Notes: a model not told the origin generated them from the sequence alone. Shown: positions 51,036 to 60,853, numbered from the stretch's first letter. The stretch is DNA of 64,000 bases from Mycobacterium sp. IS-3022 (GCF_001500065.1 NZ_LQIN01000001.1:496001-560000); one strand, 5' to 3'. Numbers and translations: made by a program.

Positions 51036-51243
51036 TTCGTCACACCATCGAATGTCATTGATTTACTGCGGCGACGGCGGTGCTGGCCGTCAACGAACTC
51101 GATGATGTGCCGCTAGAGCTGCGTGTGCACGTGGCTGCGGGCTGTGTAGCGGTCGGACGACGCTTTCCACGACACCGGACGACTGGGATGCCGCACATGG
51201 GCGGCTTCAGCACGCCGCCGCGATCGAGAACGGCAGGGTCTAG

Positions 51244-51276
51244 AACTTATGCAGTACCGGCGGTACTGTATAAGTT
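51244..51276. promoter_or_regulatory. 33-bp palindromic operator before first P450
   Basis: AACTTATGCAGTACCG (51244-51259) and CGGTACTGTATAAGTT (51261-51276) are reverse complements with one mismatch. The site abuts the probable GTG start (51278). It contains CGGTAC, also present in the operator of the second P450. Confidence 0.75.
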
Positions 51277-51277
51277 C

Positions 51278-52774
51278 GTGGGCGTCAACGCAGAACTTCA
51301 TCCGCCGAGCTGGGCCCCCACCTTTGTCCGCTGGCAGCACACGCAGATCGGCTGGCTCAGGTCCTGGCAGCTGACGTTCAAGGGGCTGTGGGCGGGATAC
51401 CGCCACACCATCTTCGACTACGCCTCGCAGCTGCCGGGCCAGGACGACATCGTGGTGGCTCGAGCGCCGCTGGCAAAGTTCGTCGTCGTCCGCAATCCCG
51501 ACATCGCCCGCCACGTCCTGGTCTCCAATCAGGACAACTACGCGAAGAACGCCGAATACGATCTTCTCGCAGTGGCTTTCGGTCGCGGCCTGGTCACCGA
51601 CCTCAACGATGAGCAGTGGCAACGCAATCGCCGATTGGTGCAGCCGATCTTCGCTAAGCGACAGGTCGACACCCTCGCCCCACAGATGACCGCCGCGGCA
51701 GTTGCCGCCGCCGAACGGTGGCAACGCCATGCCGCCGCCGGCCAGCCCCTCGACATTGCCGCCGAGATGAACTACATCACCATGGACGTCATCGCCCGCA
51801 CCATGTTCGGCATCGAGCTGAGCGGCCGGCTCGCCGAACAGATGCGGATCGACTTCTCCAGGCTCCTCACGCTTTTCGGCTACGGGTTCATCGGAGCAGC
51901 GGCGCGGCCGTGGCGTCGGCTCAGCGACCGGTTGGGCTCACCGCGGCTGGCCATCAAGGCGCTACGCGCCGGTGCCTCGGTCACCGCCCCACGCACCATG
52001 CGCGGGCTACGCCGCATCGAGCGGTTCATCGACGGACTGATCGCCGAGTACCGCAGTGGACGCATCGACCGCACCGACAATCTGCTGGCGCTGCTGATCG
52101 CCGCCGAGGACCCCGAAACGGGTTACCGCTACAGCGATGTGGAGATCCGCGACGAGCTGATGACGTTCCTCGGCGCGGGCTTCGAAACCACGGCGGCCGC
52201 CTTGGCTTGGACCTGGTATCTGCTGTCGCAGAATCCGCAGGCACGAAACCGGCTCGGCCGCGAGCTCGACGAGGTACTCGCCGGCCGCGAGCCCGCCGCT
52301 GATGACGTCGACAACTTGCCGTGGACCCAGGCGGTGGTCGCGGAGGCAATGCGCAGGTATCCGCCGATCATGGGGCTGGGCAGGGTGGCCAAGGCCGACG
52401 ACGTACTCGGCGACTATCCGATCGAGCGCGGCACCAACGTCGCAATCCTCATCCACGGCGTGCACCACAACGACCGGGTATGGGAGAACCCGCAGGACTT
52501 CCACCCGGAGCGCTTCTTGAAAGAGAACCTCGACCCGCACCAGCGTCGCGCTCACATCCCGTTCGGCGCCGGGAAGCGGATGTGCGTCGCCTCGGGCTTC
52601 GCCACCCTGGAGGCGAACCTCGTGGTGGCGACTTTGGCGCAGCGATTCGAACTCGATCTCGTCCCCGGCCAGCGACTGCGCCGCGAACTCACCTTCACCG
52701 GCGGTCCGGACGGGCCCCTGATGATGTCGCTTCGGCCGCGGGCGCACGCGGACTTGCGCCCCGCCAGGGGGTGA
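51278..52774 (+). CDS. Cytochrome P450 (first)
   Basis: This haem monooxygenase has about 498 residues from GTG 51278. The oxygen-binding helix reads FLGAGFETTAAALAW near residue 297, the ExxR motif is AEAMRRYPP, and the haem loop is IPFGAGKRMCVASG with the axial Cys near residue 438. The N-terminal region (PTFVRWQHTQIGWLRSW) is hydrophobic-aromatic, perhaps membrane-touching. The frame is open upstream to 51080 across the operator. Substrate unknown; a lipid or terpenoid is a guess from cluster context. Confidence 0.9.
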   Translation: MGVNAELHPPSWAPTFVRWQHTQIGWLRSWQLTFKGLWAGYRHTIFDYASQLPGQDDIVVARAPLAKFVVVRNPDIARHVLVSNQDNYAKNAEYDLLAVAFGRGLVTDLNDEQWQRNRRLVQPIFAKRQVDTLAPQMTAAAVAAAERWQRHAAAGQPLDIAAEMNYITMDVIARTMFGIELSGRLAEQMRIDFSRLLTLFGYGFIGAAARPWRRLSDRLGSPRLAIKALRAGASVTAPRTMRGLRRIERFIDGLIAEYRSGRIDRTDNLLALLIAAEDPETGYRYSDVEIRDELMTFLGAGFETTAAALAWTWYLLSQNPQARNRLGRELDEVLAGREPAADDVDNLPWTQAVVAEAMRRYPPIMGLGRVAKADDVLGDYPIERGTNVAILIHGVHHNDRVWENPQDFHPERFLKENLDPHQRRAHIPFGAGKRMCVASGFATLEANLVVATLAQRFELDLVPGQRLRRELTFTGGPDGPLMMSLRPRAHADLRPARG

Positions 52775-52817
52775 CGCCGCACAGGGCGCTACGGGGAGCC
52801 GCCCCCTTGTCATCTTC

Positions 52818-52856
52818 GGTACCACCACGTACCGTAAATCGGTACCTTGGTGTACC
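52818..52856. promoter_or_regulatory. Imperfect palindrome with repeated GGTAC before second P450
   Basis: GGTACCACCACGTACCG (52818-52834) and CGGTACCTTGGTGTACC (52840-52856) match at 13 of 17 positions and contain repeated GTACC/GGTAC. It resembles the core of the operator at 51244, so both P450 genes may answer to one regulator. Confidence 0.6.
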
Positions 52857-52879
52857 ACCGCGCAGTAGGAAGGCGGCTC

Positions 52880-54238
52880 ATGGCCGAAGCGACGACGGAC
52901 CCCGTGCGTCTCCCGCCCGGGCCTCGGCTCCCCAAGGCGGCGGTCGGACTGGCATTCCTGACCGCCCGGCACAGGGCGATCGTGGCGCTCGGCCGCAAGT
53001 ACGGTGGTGCGTTCAGCGTCGAACTGCCGGTCTTTGGCCCCGCCCTCGTGATCAGCGAGCGAAGCCTCATCAAGGAACTGTTCACCTCGAACAGTGACCT
53101 GGTCGCCAGGGCATCCAACCTCGGGCAGGTGCTCGGACCGGGGTCGACGTTCAGCCTCGACGGCGACGAGCATCGCGAACGGCGAAAGCTGCTGGTCCCC
53201 CCGTTTCACGGCAAGCGGATGGTCGGTTACGAGGCGATCGTCGAGGAAGAGGTGATGCGCGAGATCGCCACATGGCCCGAAGGCCGCGAGTTCGAGACGT
53301 TGGAGCCGATGATGCGCATCACGCTCAACGCGATCCTGCGCACGGTCTTCGGCGCCGAGGGTGGCGCTCTCGACGAGCTGCGCGAGTTGCTGCCGCCGAT
53401 GGTGCCGCTGGCATCACGAATGGCCCTGCTACCCAGGGCGCTGCGGCGAGACCTCGGGCCCTGGAGCCCGTGGGGCCGGGTGCAGCGCGCTCGCCGGCGC
53501 TACGACGAGATCATCGCGACGCTCATCTCCGAGGCGCGCGCCGACCCCGGATTCGAACACCGCACCGACATCCTCGCCCTGCTGTTGCAGGCCCGCTACG
53601 AGGACGGTTCGCCGATCTCCGACGGTCACGTCGCCGATGAACTGCTCACGCTGCTGGCCGCCGGCCACGAGACGACCGCGACCACGCTGGCGTGGGCGGT
53701 GGAACGGCTGCGCCGCCATCCACGGCTGCTGTCGCGGCTGACCGCCGAAGTCGACGCCGGCGGTACCGAGTTGACCCAGGCCACGGTGTGGGAGGTGCAG
53801 CGGACGAGACCCGTCGTCGAGGCGACGATCAGGGTCACCCGTGATCGGCTTCGGCTGGGCGAGTGGGTGGTTCCGAAGGGCCACACCGTCATCGCCAGCA
53901 TCGGGATGGCCCACGAGTCCCCGCAGAACTTCACCGACCCCGCCGTGTTCAACCCGGACCGCTTCCTCGGGGCCAACCCCGACACCCACACCTGGATTCC
54001 CTACGGCGGGGGCATCCGCCGCTGTATCGGTGCCGCGTTCGCGAACATGGAAATGAACGTCACACTGCGAACCCTGTTGCGGCAGTTCGAGTTCGGCACG
54101 ACATATGCACCGGGGGAGCGTCGGCGCTCACGCGGGGTCGCCTCGGCGCCCGCCCGCGGTGGTCGCGCCGTCGTGTTCCGGCGGCCGACGGCGACCCGGA
54201 TGACTCCCAAAAGCGATGAACAGCGGGTGTCGGCGTGA
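52880..54238 (+). CDS. Cytochrome P450 (second)
   Basis: This 452-residue P450 starts MAEATTDPVRLPPGPRLPK at ATG 52880. Visible are LLAAGHETTATTLAW in the I-helix and the haem loop IPYGGGIRRCIGAAFA with the axial Cys. A standard ExxR reads VEATIR near residue 315, later than usual spacing from EVQRTRPV but within the normal K-helix. Its stop overlaps the hydrolase GTG (GTGA). It belongs to a different subfamily from the first P450. Confidence 0.92.
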   Translation: MAEATTDPVRLPPGPRLPKAAVGLAFLTARHRAIVALGRKYGGAFSVELPVFGPALVISERSLIKELFTSNSDLVARASNLGQVLGPGSTFSLDGDEHRERRKLLVPPFHGKRMVGYEAIVEEEVMREIATWPEGREFETLEPMMRITLNAILRTVFGAEGGALDELRELLPPMVPLASRMALLPRALRRDLGPWSPWGRVQRARRRYDEIIATLISEARADPGFEHRTDILALLLQARYEDGSPISDGHVADELLTLLAAGHETTATTLAWAVERLRRHPRLLSRLTAEVDAGGTELTQATVWEVQRTRPVVEATIRVTRDRLRLGEWVVPKGHTVIASIGMAHESPQNFTDPAVFNPDRFLGANPDTHTWIPYGGGIRRCIGAAFANMEMNVTLRTLLRQFEFGTTYAPGERRRSRGVASAPARGGRAVVFRRPTATRMTPKSDEQRVSA

Positions 54239-55119
54239 TCGGGCCAGAGAGGATCGCCGACGTCGGCCGCGGCATCGAGCTGTGTTATCAGCAGATCGGC
54301 GATCCGACAGGCACGCCGTTGCTGCTCATCGCCGGCCTCGGTCAGCAGTTGCATTCCTGGCCGGACGATTTCGTCACCGCCCTGGCTGCCCGCGGGCTCT
54401 GTGTGACACGCTTCGACAACCGCGACGCGGGCCGGTCCACGCACATGACCCACCGGCCGCCGAACCCCGTCGCGATGTTCCGCGGCCGCAACTCCTACCA
54501 CCTGGGCGACATGGCACGCGACACCATCGGGCTGATGGACGCGCTCGGTTACGCCGACGCGCATCTGGTCGGAATTTCGATGGGCGGCATGATCGCTCAG
54601 ACCGTCGCCGCGCATCACCCCGGTCGTGTCCGCACGCTGACCTCGATCATGTCGACCACGGGTGCCTCCCGCCTCGGCAGGCCCGCGTGGTCGACCTGGC
54701 GGCGCATATTGACGGCTCGGCCGCCGCGCACCCGCGCCGAGGCGATGGACCGTGCAGCGAACATGTTCCGCCACATCGGCTCTCACGGCTACCCGTATGA
54801 CGAGCGCGCGGTCCGCGAAGCCGCCGCCATCGCCTGGGACCGCGACCCGACCAACGGCGGCATCGTGCGCCAACTCGCGGGCATCTTCGCCTCCGGCGAC
54901 CGAACCGCCGAACTGGCCCACATCGACGTGCCCACCCTGGTCATCCACGGCGACCGTGACCGCATGGTGCACCCGACCGGCGGCGCTGCGACCGCGCGCG
55001 CGATCCCGGGCGCTCGATTGGAAACCATCCAAGGCCTCGGCCATGACCTGCCCACCGGTGCGTGGGACCGCGTGATTGACCTCATCATCGACCACACCAC
55101 CGTCAAGGAGTCAGCATGA
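54235..55119 (+). CDS. Alpha/beta hydrolase
   Basis: This 294-residue hydrolase has the oxyanion segment LLLIAGLGQQLHSW, the nucleophile elbow VGISMGGMIAQ with Ser near residue 115, the acid in VIHGDRDRMVH and the catalytic His in IQGLGHDLP near residue 265. The fold and length fit esterases or epoxide/haloalkane-type hydrolases. It overlaps the P450 upstream and the SDR downstream by four bases each, so all three are co-translated. Confidence 0.9.
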   Translation: MIGPERIADVGRGIELCYQQIGDPTGTPLLLIAGLGQQLHSWPDDFVTALAARGLCVTRFDNRDAGRSTHMTHRPPNPVAMFRGRNSYHLGDMARDTIGLMDALGYADAHLVGISMGGMIAQTVAAHHPGRVRTLTSIMSTTGASRLGRPAWSTWRRILTARPPRTRAEAMDRAANMFRHIGSHGYPYDERAVREAAAIAWDRDPTNGGIVRQLAGIFASGDRTAELAHIDVPTLVIHGDRDRMVHPTGGAATARAIPGARLETIQGLGHDLPTGAWDRVIDLIIDHTTVKESA

Positions 55120-55961
55120 GCAAGCAGCGCAGAACGATAAGCGGCCGCACCGCGGTCATCACCGGCGCCGCATCAGGCATCGGTCGTGCACTGGCACAAC
55201 GTCTTTCGTCGTACAGCTGCCCGGTGGCCATCGCCGACGTCGATGAGCGCGGGCTCAAGGAGACAGAGGCGTCGCTGCGCGGTCCGGCCCTGCTGCGGGT
55301 ACTCGACGTGCGCGACGCCTACGCGCAGCGCGACTTCGCCGCCGAGGTGCGTGAGTGGGCGCCGCAGCCGATCGGCGCGGTGTTCAACAACGCGGGTGTC
55401 GCGGTGGCATCAAAAGTGCTGGACGCAGTGCCCGAAGACGATCAGTGGCTGTGGGACATCAACTTCGGTGGTGTGGTCAACGGCACCAGGGCGTTCCTGC
55501 CGATCCTCGTCGAACAGGACGAAGGCGTTGTCGTCAACACCTCGAGCGTGTTCGGTCTCGTCGGCATGCCGACGCAAAGCGCCTACTGTGCAGCCAAGTT
55601 CGCGGTCCGCGGGTTCACCGACTCGCTTCGCCAGGAATTGCGCGGCACCGGGGTATCGGCAGTCAACGTGCATCCCGGCGGCATCAACACCAACATCGTG
55701 CGCAACGCCCGGTACCGGCAGGATCCCGACGGCCGCGGCCGCACCCAGGAACAGATGGCCCAGGAGTTCGCCGCGATCACGATGACGCAACCGGACAAGG
55801 CGGCGGCAATCATTCACCGCGGCGTGGAGGCAGGCAAGGCCCGCATCCTCGTCGGCCCCGACGCCTACCTGTTCGACGCGCTCGGGCGCATCGCGCCGAC
55901 CCGCTACTACGACGCCCTCGGCGGTCTGGAGTCCTTCCTGCGCAAGCGCGCGAGCCGCTAG
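55116..55961 (+). CDS. Short-chain dehydrogenase/reductase
   Basis: This 281-residue SDR has [11 protein letters not shown] near residue 16, [10 protein letters not shown], catalytic Ser in VNTSSVFG and YCAAK (YxxxK) near residue 155. The ATG overlaps the hydrolase stop. It is the last gene of the P450-hydrolase-SDR unit; a P450-made alcohol could be its substrate (inference). The last bases overlap the stop of the convergent metallohydrolase. Confidence 0.9.
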   Translation: MSKQRRTISGRTAVITGAASGIGRALAQRLSSYSCPVAIADVDERGLKETEASLRGPALLRVLDVRDAYAQRDFAAEVREWAPQPIGAVFNNAGVAVASKVLDAVPEDDQWLWDINFGGVVNGTRAFLPILVEQDEGVVVNTSSVFGLVGMPTQSAYCAAKFAVRGFTDSLRQELRGTGVSAVNVHPGGINTNIVRNARYRQDPDGRGRTQEQMAQEFAAITMTQPDKAAAIIHRGVEAGKARILVGPDAYLFDALGRIAPTRYYDALGGLESFLRKRASR

Positions 55962-56746
55962 GCGGTCCTGACCGCGAGGTCCAACAGGCCCGGATCGTGG
56001 GAACAGATCAGGAACAGGTCGGGCTCGTTGCGGCCGTACAACTCGGTGAGCCGGGCGTGGTTGTCGCGGACCCGTTTGCGGTCGAACGCCGCGAACTTCT
56101 CGAAGGCGCCCAGCAGCCAGGGAATTCGACCGTCGCCGCCGATGGTACTGGGGTGGTAGAACGCGTCCCCGCAGTGCAGCAGCCAGCGGCTGCCTGCATC
56201 GACGGCGACACAGGCGTGGCCGCGGGTATGGCCAGGCAGCGAGACCAGCACGAGTCCCGCTGAGATTGCGGTCAACTCCTTGGCGGCGGCGAAGCCGCGC
56301 CACGGCTCGCCGTCGGGATCGTGTTCGACGATTTTGGGACGGTGCGCCCACTGCGCGGGCCGGAACCTGAACTTCTCCGCCCGGGTGGGCGCTTGCATCG
56401 CGCCGAGCGCTTCTGCTGCGGTGCAATGAATTTCGGCGTCCGGAAAGTCCGCGATGCCGCCGATGTGGTCGGTGTCGAAGTGGGTGACGACGATGTGCCG
56501 CACATCGTCGCGGCGAAATCCCAACCGCTGCACCTGTCGAACGGCGCTCTCGTCGCGGTCGAAGACCGGTCGGGTGACCCGTCGGATCGGGCCGGTGCGC
56601 GGCGCTGGAGCGTCGCAGTCGCGCAAGCCGTAGCCGCTGTCGACGAGTACCAGACCGTTGTCGGTCTCGACGAGCAGCACATGGCACACCAGGCGACGCA
56701 CGCTCGGCGGTCGCATCGATCCGCAGTTGAGGTGGTGCACCTTCAC
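55958..56746 (-). CDS. Metallo-beta-lactamase-fold hydrolase
   Basis: This 262-residue protein is of the lactonase/quorum-quenching-like MBL group. It has HHLNCGSM at the start, LVDSGYGL, the zinc motif [10 protein letters not shown] near residue 105, [10 protein letters not shown] near residue 180 and GDAFYHPS with the bridging Asp. GTG at 56746 is chosen; the frame upstream to 57397 overlaps another gene. Lactone or ester hydrolysis is likely but the substrate is unknown. Confidence 0.88.
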   Translation of the reverse strand: MKVHHLNCGSMRPPSVRRLVCHVLLVETDNGLVLVDSGYGLRDCDAPAPRTGPIRRVTRPVFDRDESAVRQVQRLGFRRDDVRHIVVTHFDTDHIGGIADFPDAEIHCTAAEALGAMQAPTRAEKFRFRPAQWAHRPKIVEHDPDGEPWRGFAAAKELTAISAGLVLVSLPGHTRGHACVAVDAGSRWLLHCGDAFYHPSTIGGDGRIPWLLGAFEKFAAFDRKRVRDNHARLTELYGRNEPDLFLICSHDPGLLDLAVRTA

Positions 56747-56793
56747 GGCGCGCCGTCGGTGATCATCTCCGCACTGTACGGCCGGAAGCGGCG

Positions 56794-57288
56794 TCAGGCG
56801 GTCGACTTGACCTCCGCCGCCGACAGCTGATGTCGGCGTTGCCGCTCGATCGTGGCCAGGTAGAACGCCCAGGCGAACGCCGAACTGGCGAACAGGATGA
56901 AGCCGAGATACAGCCAGGCGTGTTTGATTCCGCGCCTGCGGCCGTCGACCAGCAACCACGCCGGGAAGAGCAGCAGGCTCATGATCGTGTAGTCCTGGCT
57001 CGCCGAGCCGGCGGCCGGGTTGTCGTAGCCCAGCGCGATGAACTCCGACCAACTGCCGGGTCCCCAGATGAAGTTGTGCAGCCCACCCGGCGGCGCGTAC
57101 TCGGCCACGAACTGGTTGTTGAAGTAGTAGCCGAGCAGCACCGAGGCGATGCCTGCGACGTAGTAGAACAACTCGAGCTTGGTGACCCGCGGGCCCGAGG
57201 AGTAGCGCGCGAAGACCGCCGGATTCGCCTTGACGATCACGGCGAGCGTGGCGAACCCGAGGACGAGGTGAACGATCAGCGAGACCAT
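56794..57288 (-). CDS. DUF2834-like membrane protein
   Basis: This 164-residue protein has four hydrophobic segments ([67 protein letters not shown]). The pattern and length resemble DUF2834 proteins of unknown function. ATG at 57288 is preferred over 57333 because the longer start would run through the TetR operator. It is divergent from the TetR gene and probably repressed by it. Confidence 0.72.
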   Translation of the reverse strand: MVSLIVHLVLGFATLAVIVKANPAVFARYSSGPRVTKLELFYYVAGIASVLLGYYFNNQFVAEYAPPGGLHNFIWGPGSWSEFIALGYDNPAAGSASQDYTIMSLLLFPAWLLVDGRRRGIKHAWLYLGFILFASSAFAWAFYLATIERQRRHQLSAAEVKSTA

Positions 57289-57312
57289 AGCGGGGAGTCT
57301 GGCCACCGTCTG

Positions 57313-57338
57313 AAGTTTTGTCAATCGTGACATAACTT
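57313..57338. promoter_or_regulatory. TetR operator 1
   Basis: AAGTTTTGTCA (57313-57323) and TGACATAACTT (57328-57338) are reverse complements with one mismatch around ATCG. It lies between the divergent membrane protein and tetR genes, so it can control both. Confidence 0.75.
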
Positions 57339-57353
57339 GGGTCGGGTACCTTC

Positions 57354-57953
57354 ATGGACATGCCACGGCCGGCCCACACCGCACGCAGTGAACGCACGCG
57401 CGACGCGCTGCGAAGGGCGGCGGTCGTCCGGTTCCTGGCCCAGGGTGTCGAGGAGACCTCCGCTGAACAGATCGCCGCCGACGCCGGCGTCTCGCTGCGG
57501 ACCTTCTACCGGCACTTCGCGTCCAAGCACGATCTGCTGTTCGCGGACTACGCCGGGTTGGACTGGTTCCGGGCGGCGCTGGCGGCGCGAAACCCGGACG
57601 AGTCCATCGTCGAGTCGGTCCAGTCCGCGATCATGGCACGCCCGTACGACGACTGGGCGGTCGCGCAGACCGCCGCGTTGCGCGCGCAGGAACTCGAACC
57701 GGGCCGGGTCGTGCGGCACATGCGACAGGTCGAGGCCGACTTCGCCCAGGCGATCGAGGAGCACTTGAGCGAGGCCGGTCCACCAACCGTCTCCGCCGAT
57801 GAGCGAATGCGGATCACCATCACCGCGCGGTGCATCGCCGCCGCGGTTTTCGGCGCGATGGAGGTGTGGATGCTCGGGCAGGAGCGGTCCCTGCCGGAGT
57901 TGTCGCGGCTCACCGGAGAGGCGCTGAGGGCCGTGGCCGGGGGAATCGACTGA
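57354..57953 (+). CDS. TetR family regulator of the flavoprotein cluster
   Basis: This 199-residue regulator has a helix-turn-helix [20 protein letters not shown] near residues 37-56 and a helical ligand domain. Matching palindromes flank the gene, one before it and one between it and the flavoprotein gene, indicating autoregulation and control of both neighbours. Ligand unknown. Confidence 0.9.
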   Translation: MDMPRPAHTARSERTRDALRRAAVVRFLAQGVEETSAEQIAADAGVSLRTFYRHFASKHDLLFADYAGLDWFRAALAARNPDESIVESVQSAIMARPYDDWAVAQTAALRAQELEPGRVVRHMRQVEADFAQAIEEHLSEAGPPTVSADERMRITITARCIAAAVFGAMEVWMLGQERSLPELSRLTGEALRAVAGGID

Positions 57954-57957
57954 CAAG

Positions 57958-57979
57958 GTTTTGTCATCATTGACAAAAC
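57958..57979. promoter_or_regulatory. TetR operator 2
   Basis: GTTTTGTCA (57958-57966) and TGACAAAAC (57971-57979) are perfect reverse complements around TCAT, with the same TTTGTCA-N4-TGACA core as operator 1. It lies 27 bases before the flavoprotein ATG. A further half-site TGACAA is at 57951. Confidence 0.8.
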
Positions 57980-58005
57980 ATTGCACGCCGTGTCAGCCTC
58001 GGCCG

Positions 58006-59595
58006 ATGAGCGACTTCGACGTGATCGTCATCGGCGCGGGGCACAACGGGTTGACCGCGGCCACGCTGCTTCAGAAGCACGGATTGCGGACGCTCTGCCT
58101 GGACACCAAGCTGTACGCCGGCGGCATGGCCTCCACGGTGGAGTTGTTCGACGGGTTCAGATTCGAGATCGCCGGCTCGGTGCAGATCCCGACGTCGGCG
58201 GTGGTCAGCCGGGAACTCGGGCTCGACGAGTTGCCGACCGTCGACCTCGACGTGATGTCGGTGTCGTTGCGCGGTGTCGGTGATGAGCCGCTGATCTACT
58301 ACACCGATCCGATGAAGCTGCTGGAGCACCTCAACGAGGTGCACGGCGCCGAAGCCGTCAACGGGATGGCCGGTCTGATGGCATGGTGTCAGGCGCCCAC
58401 CCGAGCGCTGGGCCGGTTCGACGCGGGTCAGCCACCGAAGACACTCGACGAGATGTATGCCTGTGCGACAAACGAATTCGAACGCTCCGCGATCACCGAC
58501 ATGTTGTTCGGCTCGGTCACCGACGTCCTCGACCGCTATCTTCCGGACAAGGAGAAGTTCGGCGCGCTGCGCGGCATGCTGTCGCTGCTTGCGTGCAACA
58601 CCACATACCGCGGACCCGCCACACCGGGCACCGCCGCAGCGCTCGCGTACGGCTTCGCCGTTCCCGACGAGAACGCGCTGCTGGTGAAGAAGCTGCGCGG
58701 CGGGATCGGCGCGCTCACGTCGCATCTGTGCGATGTGTTCACCGCCGGCGGGGGCGAGCTGCGGTTACGCAGCAAGGTCGTGGAGGTCACCGTCGTCGCC
58801 GGCCGCGTGACCGGCGTGCGCCTCGAAGACGGCACGACGTTGACCGCGCAGATCGTCGTCTCCGGGATCGCACCGGATGTCACCGTCAACCATCTGGTCG
58901 ATCCGGCCGCGCTGCCCGCCGACGTGCGAGACAGGTTCGCCCGGCTGGACCATCGCGGCAGCTATCTGCAGATGCACTTCGCGCTCGAGGGCGTGCCCGA
59001 GTTCGCAGCACCCTACGAACTGCTCAACGACCCGGCGATGCAGTCCAACATCGGGATCTTCAGCACACCTGAGGAGCTTCAGCAACAGTGGGAGGACTGC
59101 AGGCGTGGTGTCGTGCCCGCCGACCCGGCCATCGCGCTACAGATCCCGTCGGTCAACGACCCCGGCCTCGCGCCACCGGGCAAGCATGCGGCGTCGGCGT
59201 TCTCGCTGTGGTTCCCGCCCGCGGACGCGAGGAGCGGAGACGCCGGAGAGGACGGCCCGTCGAGCTACGGCGCGATGAAGGCGGAGATGGGACAACGGGT
59301 GATCGACAAGATCACCAGGCTGGCGCCCAATTTCGAAAGTCTGATCACGAAGCACACGACGTTCACGCCCAAGCACATGGGCACCATGTTCGGCGCACCC
59401 GGCGGCGACTACTGCCACGGATTGATCCACCCCGAACAGATGGGTCCGAACCGGCCGGGGCCGAAAGGCTATCGGGATCAACCGATTCCGATCGACGGGC
59501 TCTACCTCGCCAGCGCGGGTTGCCACGGTGGCCCGGGTATCACGTTCGTTCCCGGGTACAACGCGGCCAAGCAGGTGCTGGCCGACAGGTGCTGA
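58006..59595 (+). CDS. FAD-dependent phytoene-desaturase-like oxidoreductase
   Basis: This 529-residue flavoprotein has the dinucleotide motif DVIVIGAGHNGLTAA at residues 5-19, the GG-segment YAGGMASTVELFDGF, and the C-terminal FAD segment GLYLASAGCHGGPGITF. It resembles CrtO/CrtI-type carotenoid oxidoreductases and related NAD(P)/FAD proteins common in mycobacteria. The ATG at 58006 follows the second TetR operator. The substrate may be a polyisoprenoid or lipid, but no carotenoid synthesis gene is in the window. Confidence 0.87.
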   Translation: MSDFDVIVIGAGHNGLTAATLLQKHGLRTLCLDTKLYAGGMASTVELFDGFRFEIAGSVQIPTSAVVSRELGLDELPTVDLDVMSVSLRGVGDEPLIYYTDPMKLLEHLNEVHGAEAVNGMAGLMAWCQAPTRALGRFDAGQPPKTLDEMYACATNEFERSAITDMLFGSVTDVLDRYLPDKEKFGALRGMLSLLACNTTYRGPATPGTAAALAYGFAVPDENALLVKKLRGGIGALTSHLCDVFTAGGGELRLRSKVVEVTVVAGRVTGVRLEDGTTLTAQIVVSGIAPDVTVNHLVDPAALPADVRDRFARLDHRGSYLQMHFALEGVPEFAAPYELLNDPAMQSNIGIFSTPEELQQQWEDCRRGVVPADPAIALQIPSVNDPGLAPPGKHAASAFSLWFPPADARSGDAGEDGPSSYGAMKAEMGQRVIDKITRLAPNFESLITKHTTFTPKHMGTMFGAPGGDYCHGLIHPEQMGPNRPGPKGYRDQPIPIDGLYLASAGCHGGPGITFVPGYNAAKQVLADRC

Positions 59596-59634
59596 CGGCC
59601 GTTTCAACAGGGCGGCGCGGGGAATGCATCGTCC

Positions 59635-60615
59635 ATGGGATTGACCGTGGCTGTCACCGGGCCCACCGGCGAAATCGGCAAGTCGGCCGTGGAGGCACTC
59701 GAGGGTGTGGCCGAGGTCGACGAGATCGTCGGCATGGCACGTCGACCTTTCGACCCCGCCGACCACGGTTGGTCGAAGACCACGTACCAGCAGGGCGACA
59801 TCCTCGACCGGGACGCGGTCGACGCACTGGTCGCGCGCGCCGACGTGGTCGTCCACCTGGCCTTCATCATCATGGGCTCGCGGGAGGAGAGTGCGCGGGT
59901 GAACCTGCAGGGCACCCGAAACGTCTTCGAGGCGACGGTGGCCGCGGCACGCCCGCAGCGGCTGGTGTACACCTCGTCGGTCGCGGCCTACGGGTACCAC
60001 TCCGACAATCCCGTGCCGATCACCGAAAGTGTCCCGCCGCGAGGGTCGCCCGAGCACTACTACTCGCAACAGAAGGCCGCATGTGAGGCCACGCTGGCCG
60101 AGGTCACCGACGGAACGCCGCTGGAGGTCTATGTGCTGCGGCCATGCATCGTCGCCGGGCCGAAGGCGACCGCGCTGGCCGACGCCATGCCGTGGAACAA
60201 ACTGCCCGGACCGGTCAAGCGCATCACGCGTGGGCTGCCGCTGTTCAAACCGCCGATCCCCGACCCCGGCATACCGCTGCAGTTGGTTCATCACGACGAC
60301 GTGGCGACCGCAATAGCGTTGGCCGCCACGACATCTGCGCCGTCGGGCGCGTACAACATCGCCGGTGACGGCGTGGTGTCGATGTCCGACGTCACCGGCA
60401 AGCTCGGGGCTCGCCCGGTGCGGGTGCCGAAGGTCTCGGCGGCCGTGGCGTCGGAGATCGTGGCGCGGCTGCCGTTCGTCCCGTCGATGCTCGAATGGCT
60501 ACACGTCGGACGCACATCGGTCGTCATGGACACGACCAAGGCGAAGACTCAGCTCGGCTGGACGCCGAAATACACTGCCGCCGAAACACTGTCGCAGCTG
60601 GCCGACTCCCTCTGA
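59635..60615 (+). CDS. NAD-dependent epimerase/dehydratase-like protein
   Basis: This extended SDR has 326 residues: the nucleotide motif VTGPTGEIGKSAVEAL near residue 8, VYTSSVAAYGY with Ser, and YYSQQKAACE (YxxxK) near residue 142. The C-terminal half (GAYNIAGDGVVSMSDV, LGWTPKYTAAETL) is usual for nucleotide-sugar or sterol dehydrogenase-like members. It follows the flavoprotein by 39 bases and is probably in the same unit. Confidence 0.87.
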   Translation: MGLTVAVTGPTGEIGKSAVEALEGVAEVDEIVGMARRPFDPADHGWSKTTYQQGDILDRDAVDALVARADVVVHLAFIIMGSREESARVNLQGTRNVFEATVAAARPQRLVYTSSVAAYGYHSDNPVPITESVPPRGSPEHYYSQQKAACEATLAEVTDGTPLEVYVLRPCIVAGPKATALADAMPWNKLPGPVKRITRGLPLFKPPIPDPGIPLQLVHHDDVATAIALAATTSAPSGAYNIAGDGVVSMSDVTGKLGARPVRVPKVSAAVASEIVARLPFVPSMLEWLHVGRTSVVMDTTKAKTQLGWTPKYTAAETLSQLADSL

Positions 60616-60616
60616 A

Positions 60617-60808
60617 TCACTGTGTCGGGTCGCCGGTGTCGGCGGGACCGCTCGGTGTCGCGCCGCCCTCATCCGACCAGTCCACGCCCTCCTCGGTGCC
60701 GTCCGTACCGCGCGCCGGATCGCTCTGCACGTCGTCGTCGGCCTCCGACGGACCGGCGTCGGTATCCGTGGTGTCGGGATTGTTCTTCTTGTGGTCGCTC
60801 ACCGGCAC
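60617..60808 (-). CDS. Small acidic hypothetical protein
   Basis: This 63-residue frame encodes a very acidic, disordered protein (NNPDTTDTDAGPSEADDDVQ and GTEEGVDWSDEGG). GTG codons at 60808 and 60802 can start it. Its last base pairs nearly touch the convergent epimerase gene. Low-complexity acidic peptides of this size are common in mycobacteria, but the coding evidence is moderate. Confidence 0.5.
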   Translation of the reverse strand: MPVSDHKKNNPDTTDTDAGPSEADDDVQSDPARGTDGTEEGVDWSDEGGATPSGPADTGDPTQ

Positions 60809-60853
60809 CGAGTACCCGCGGAGTCGAGGTTTCAGTCGCCGCTTTTCTGCCCC

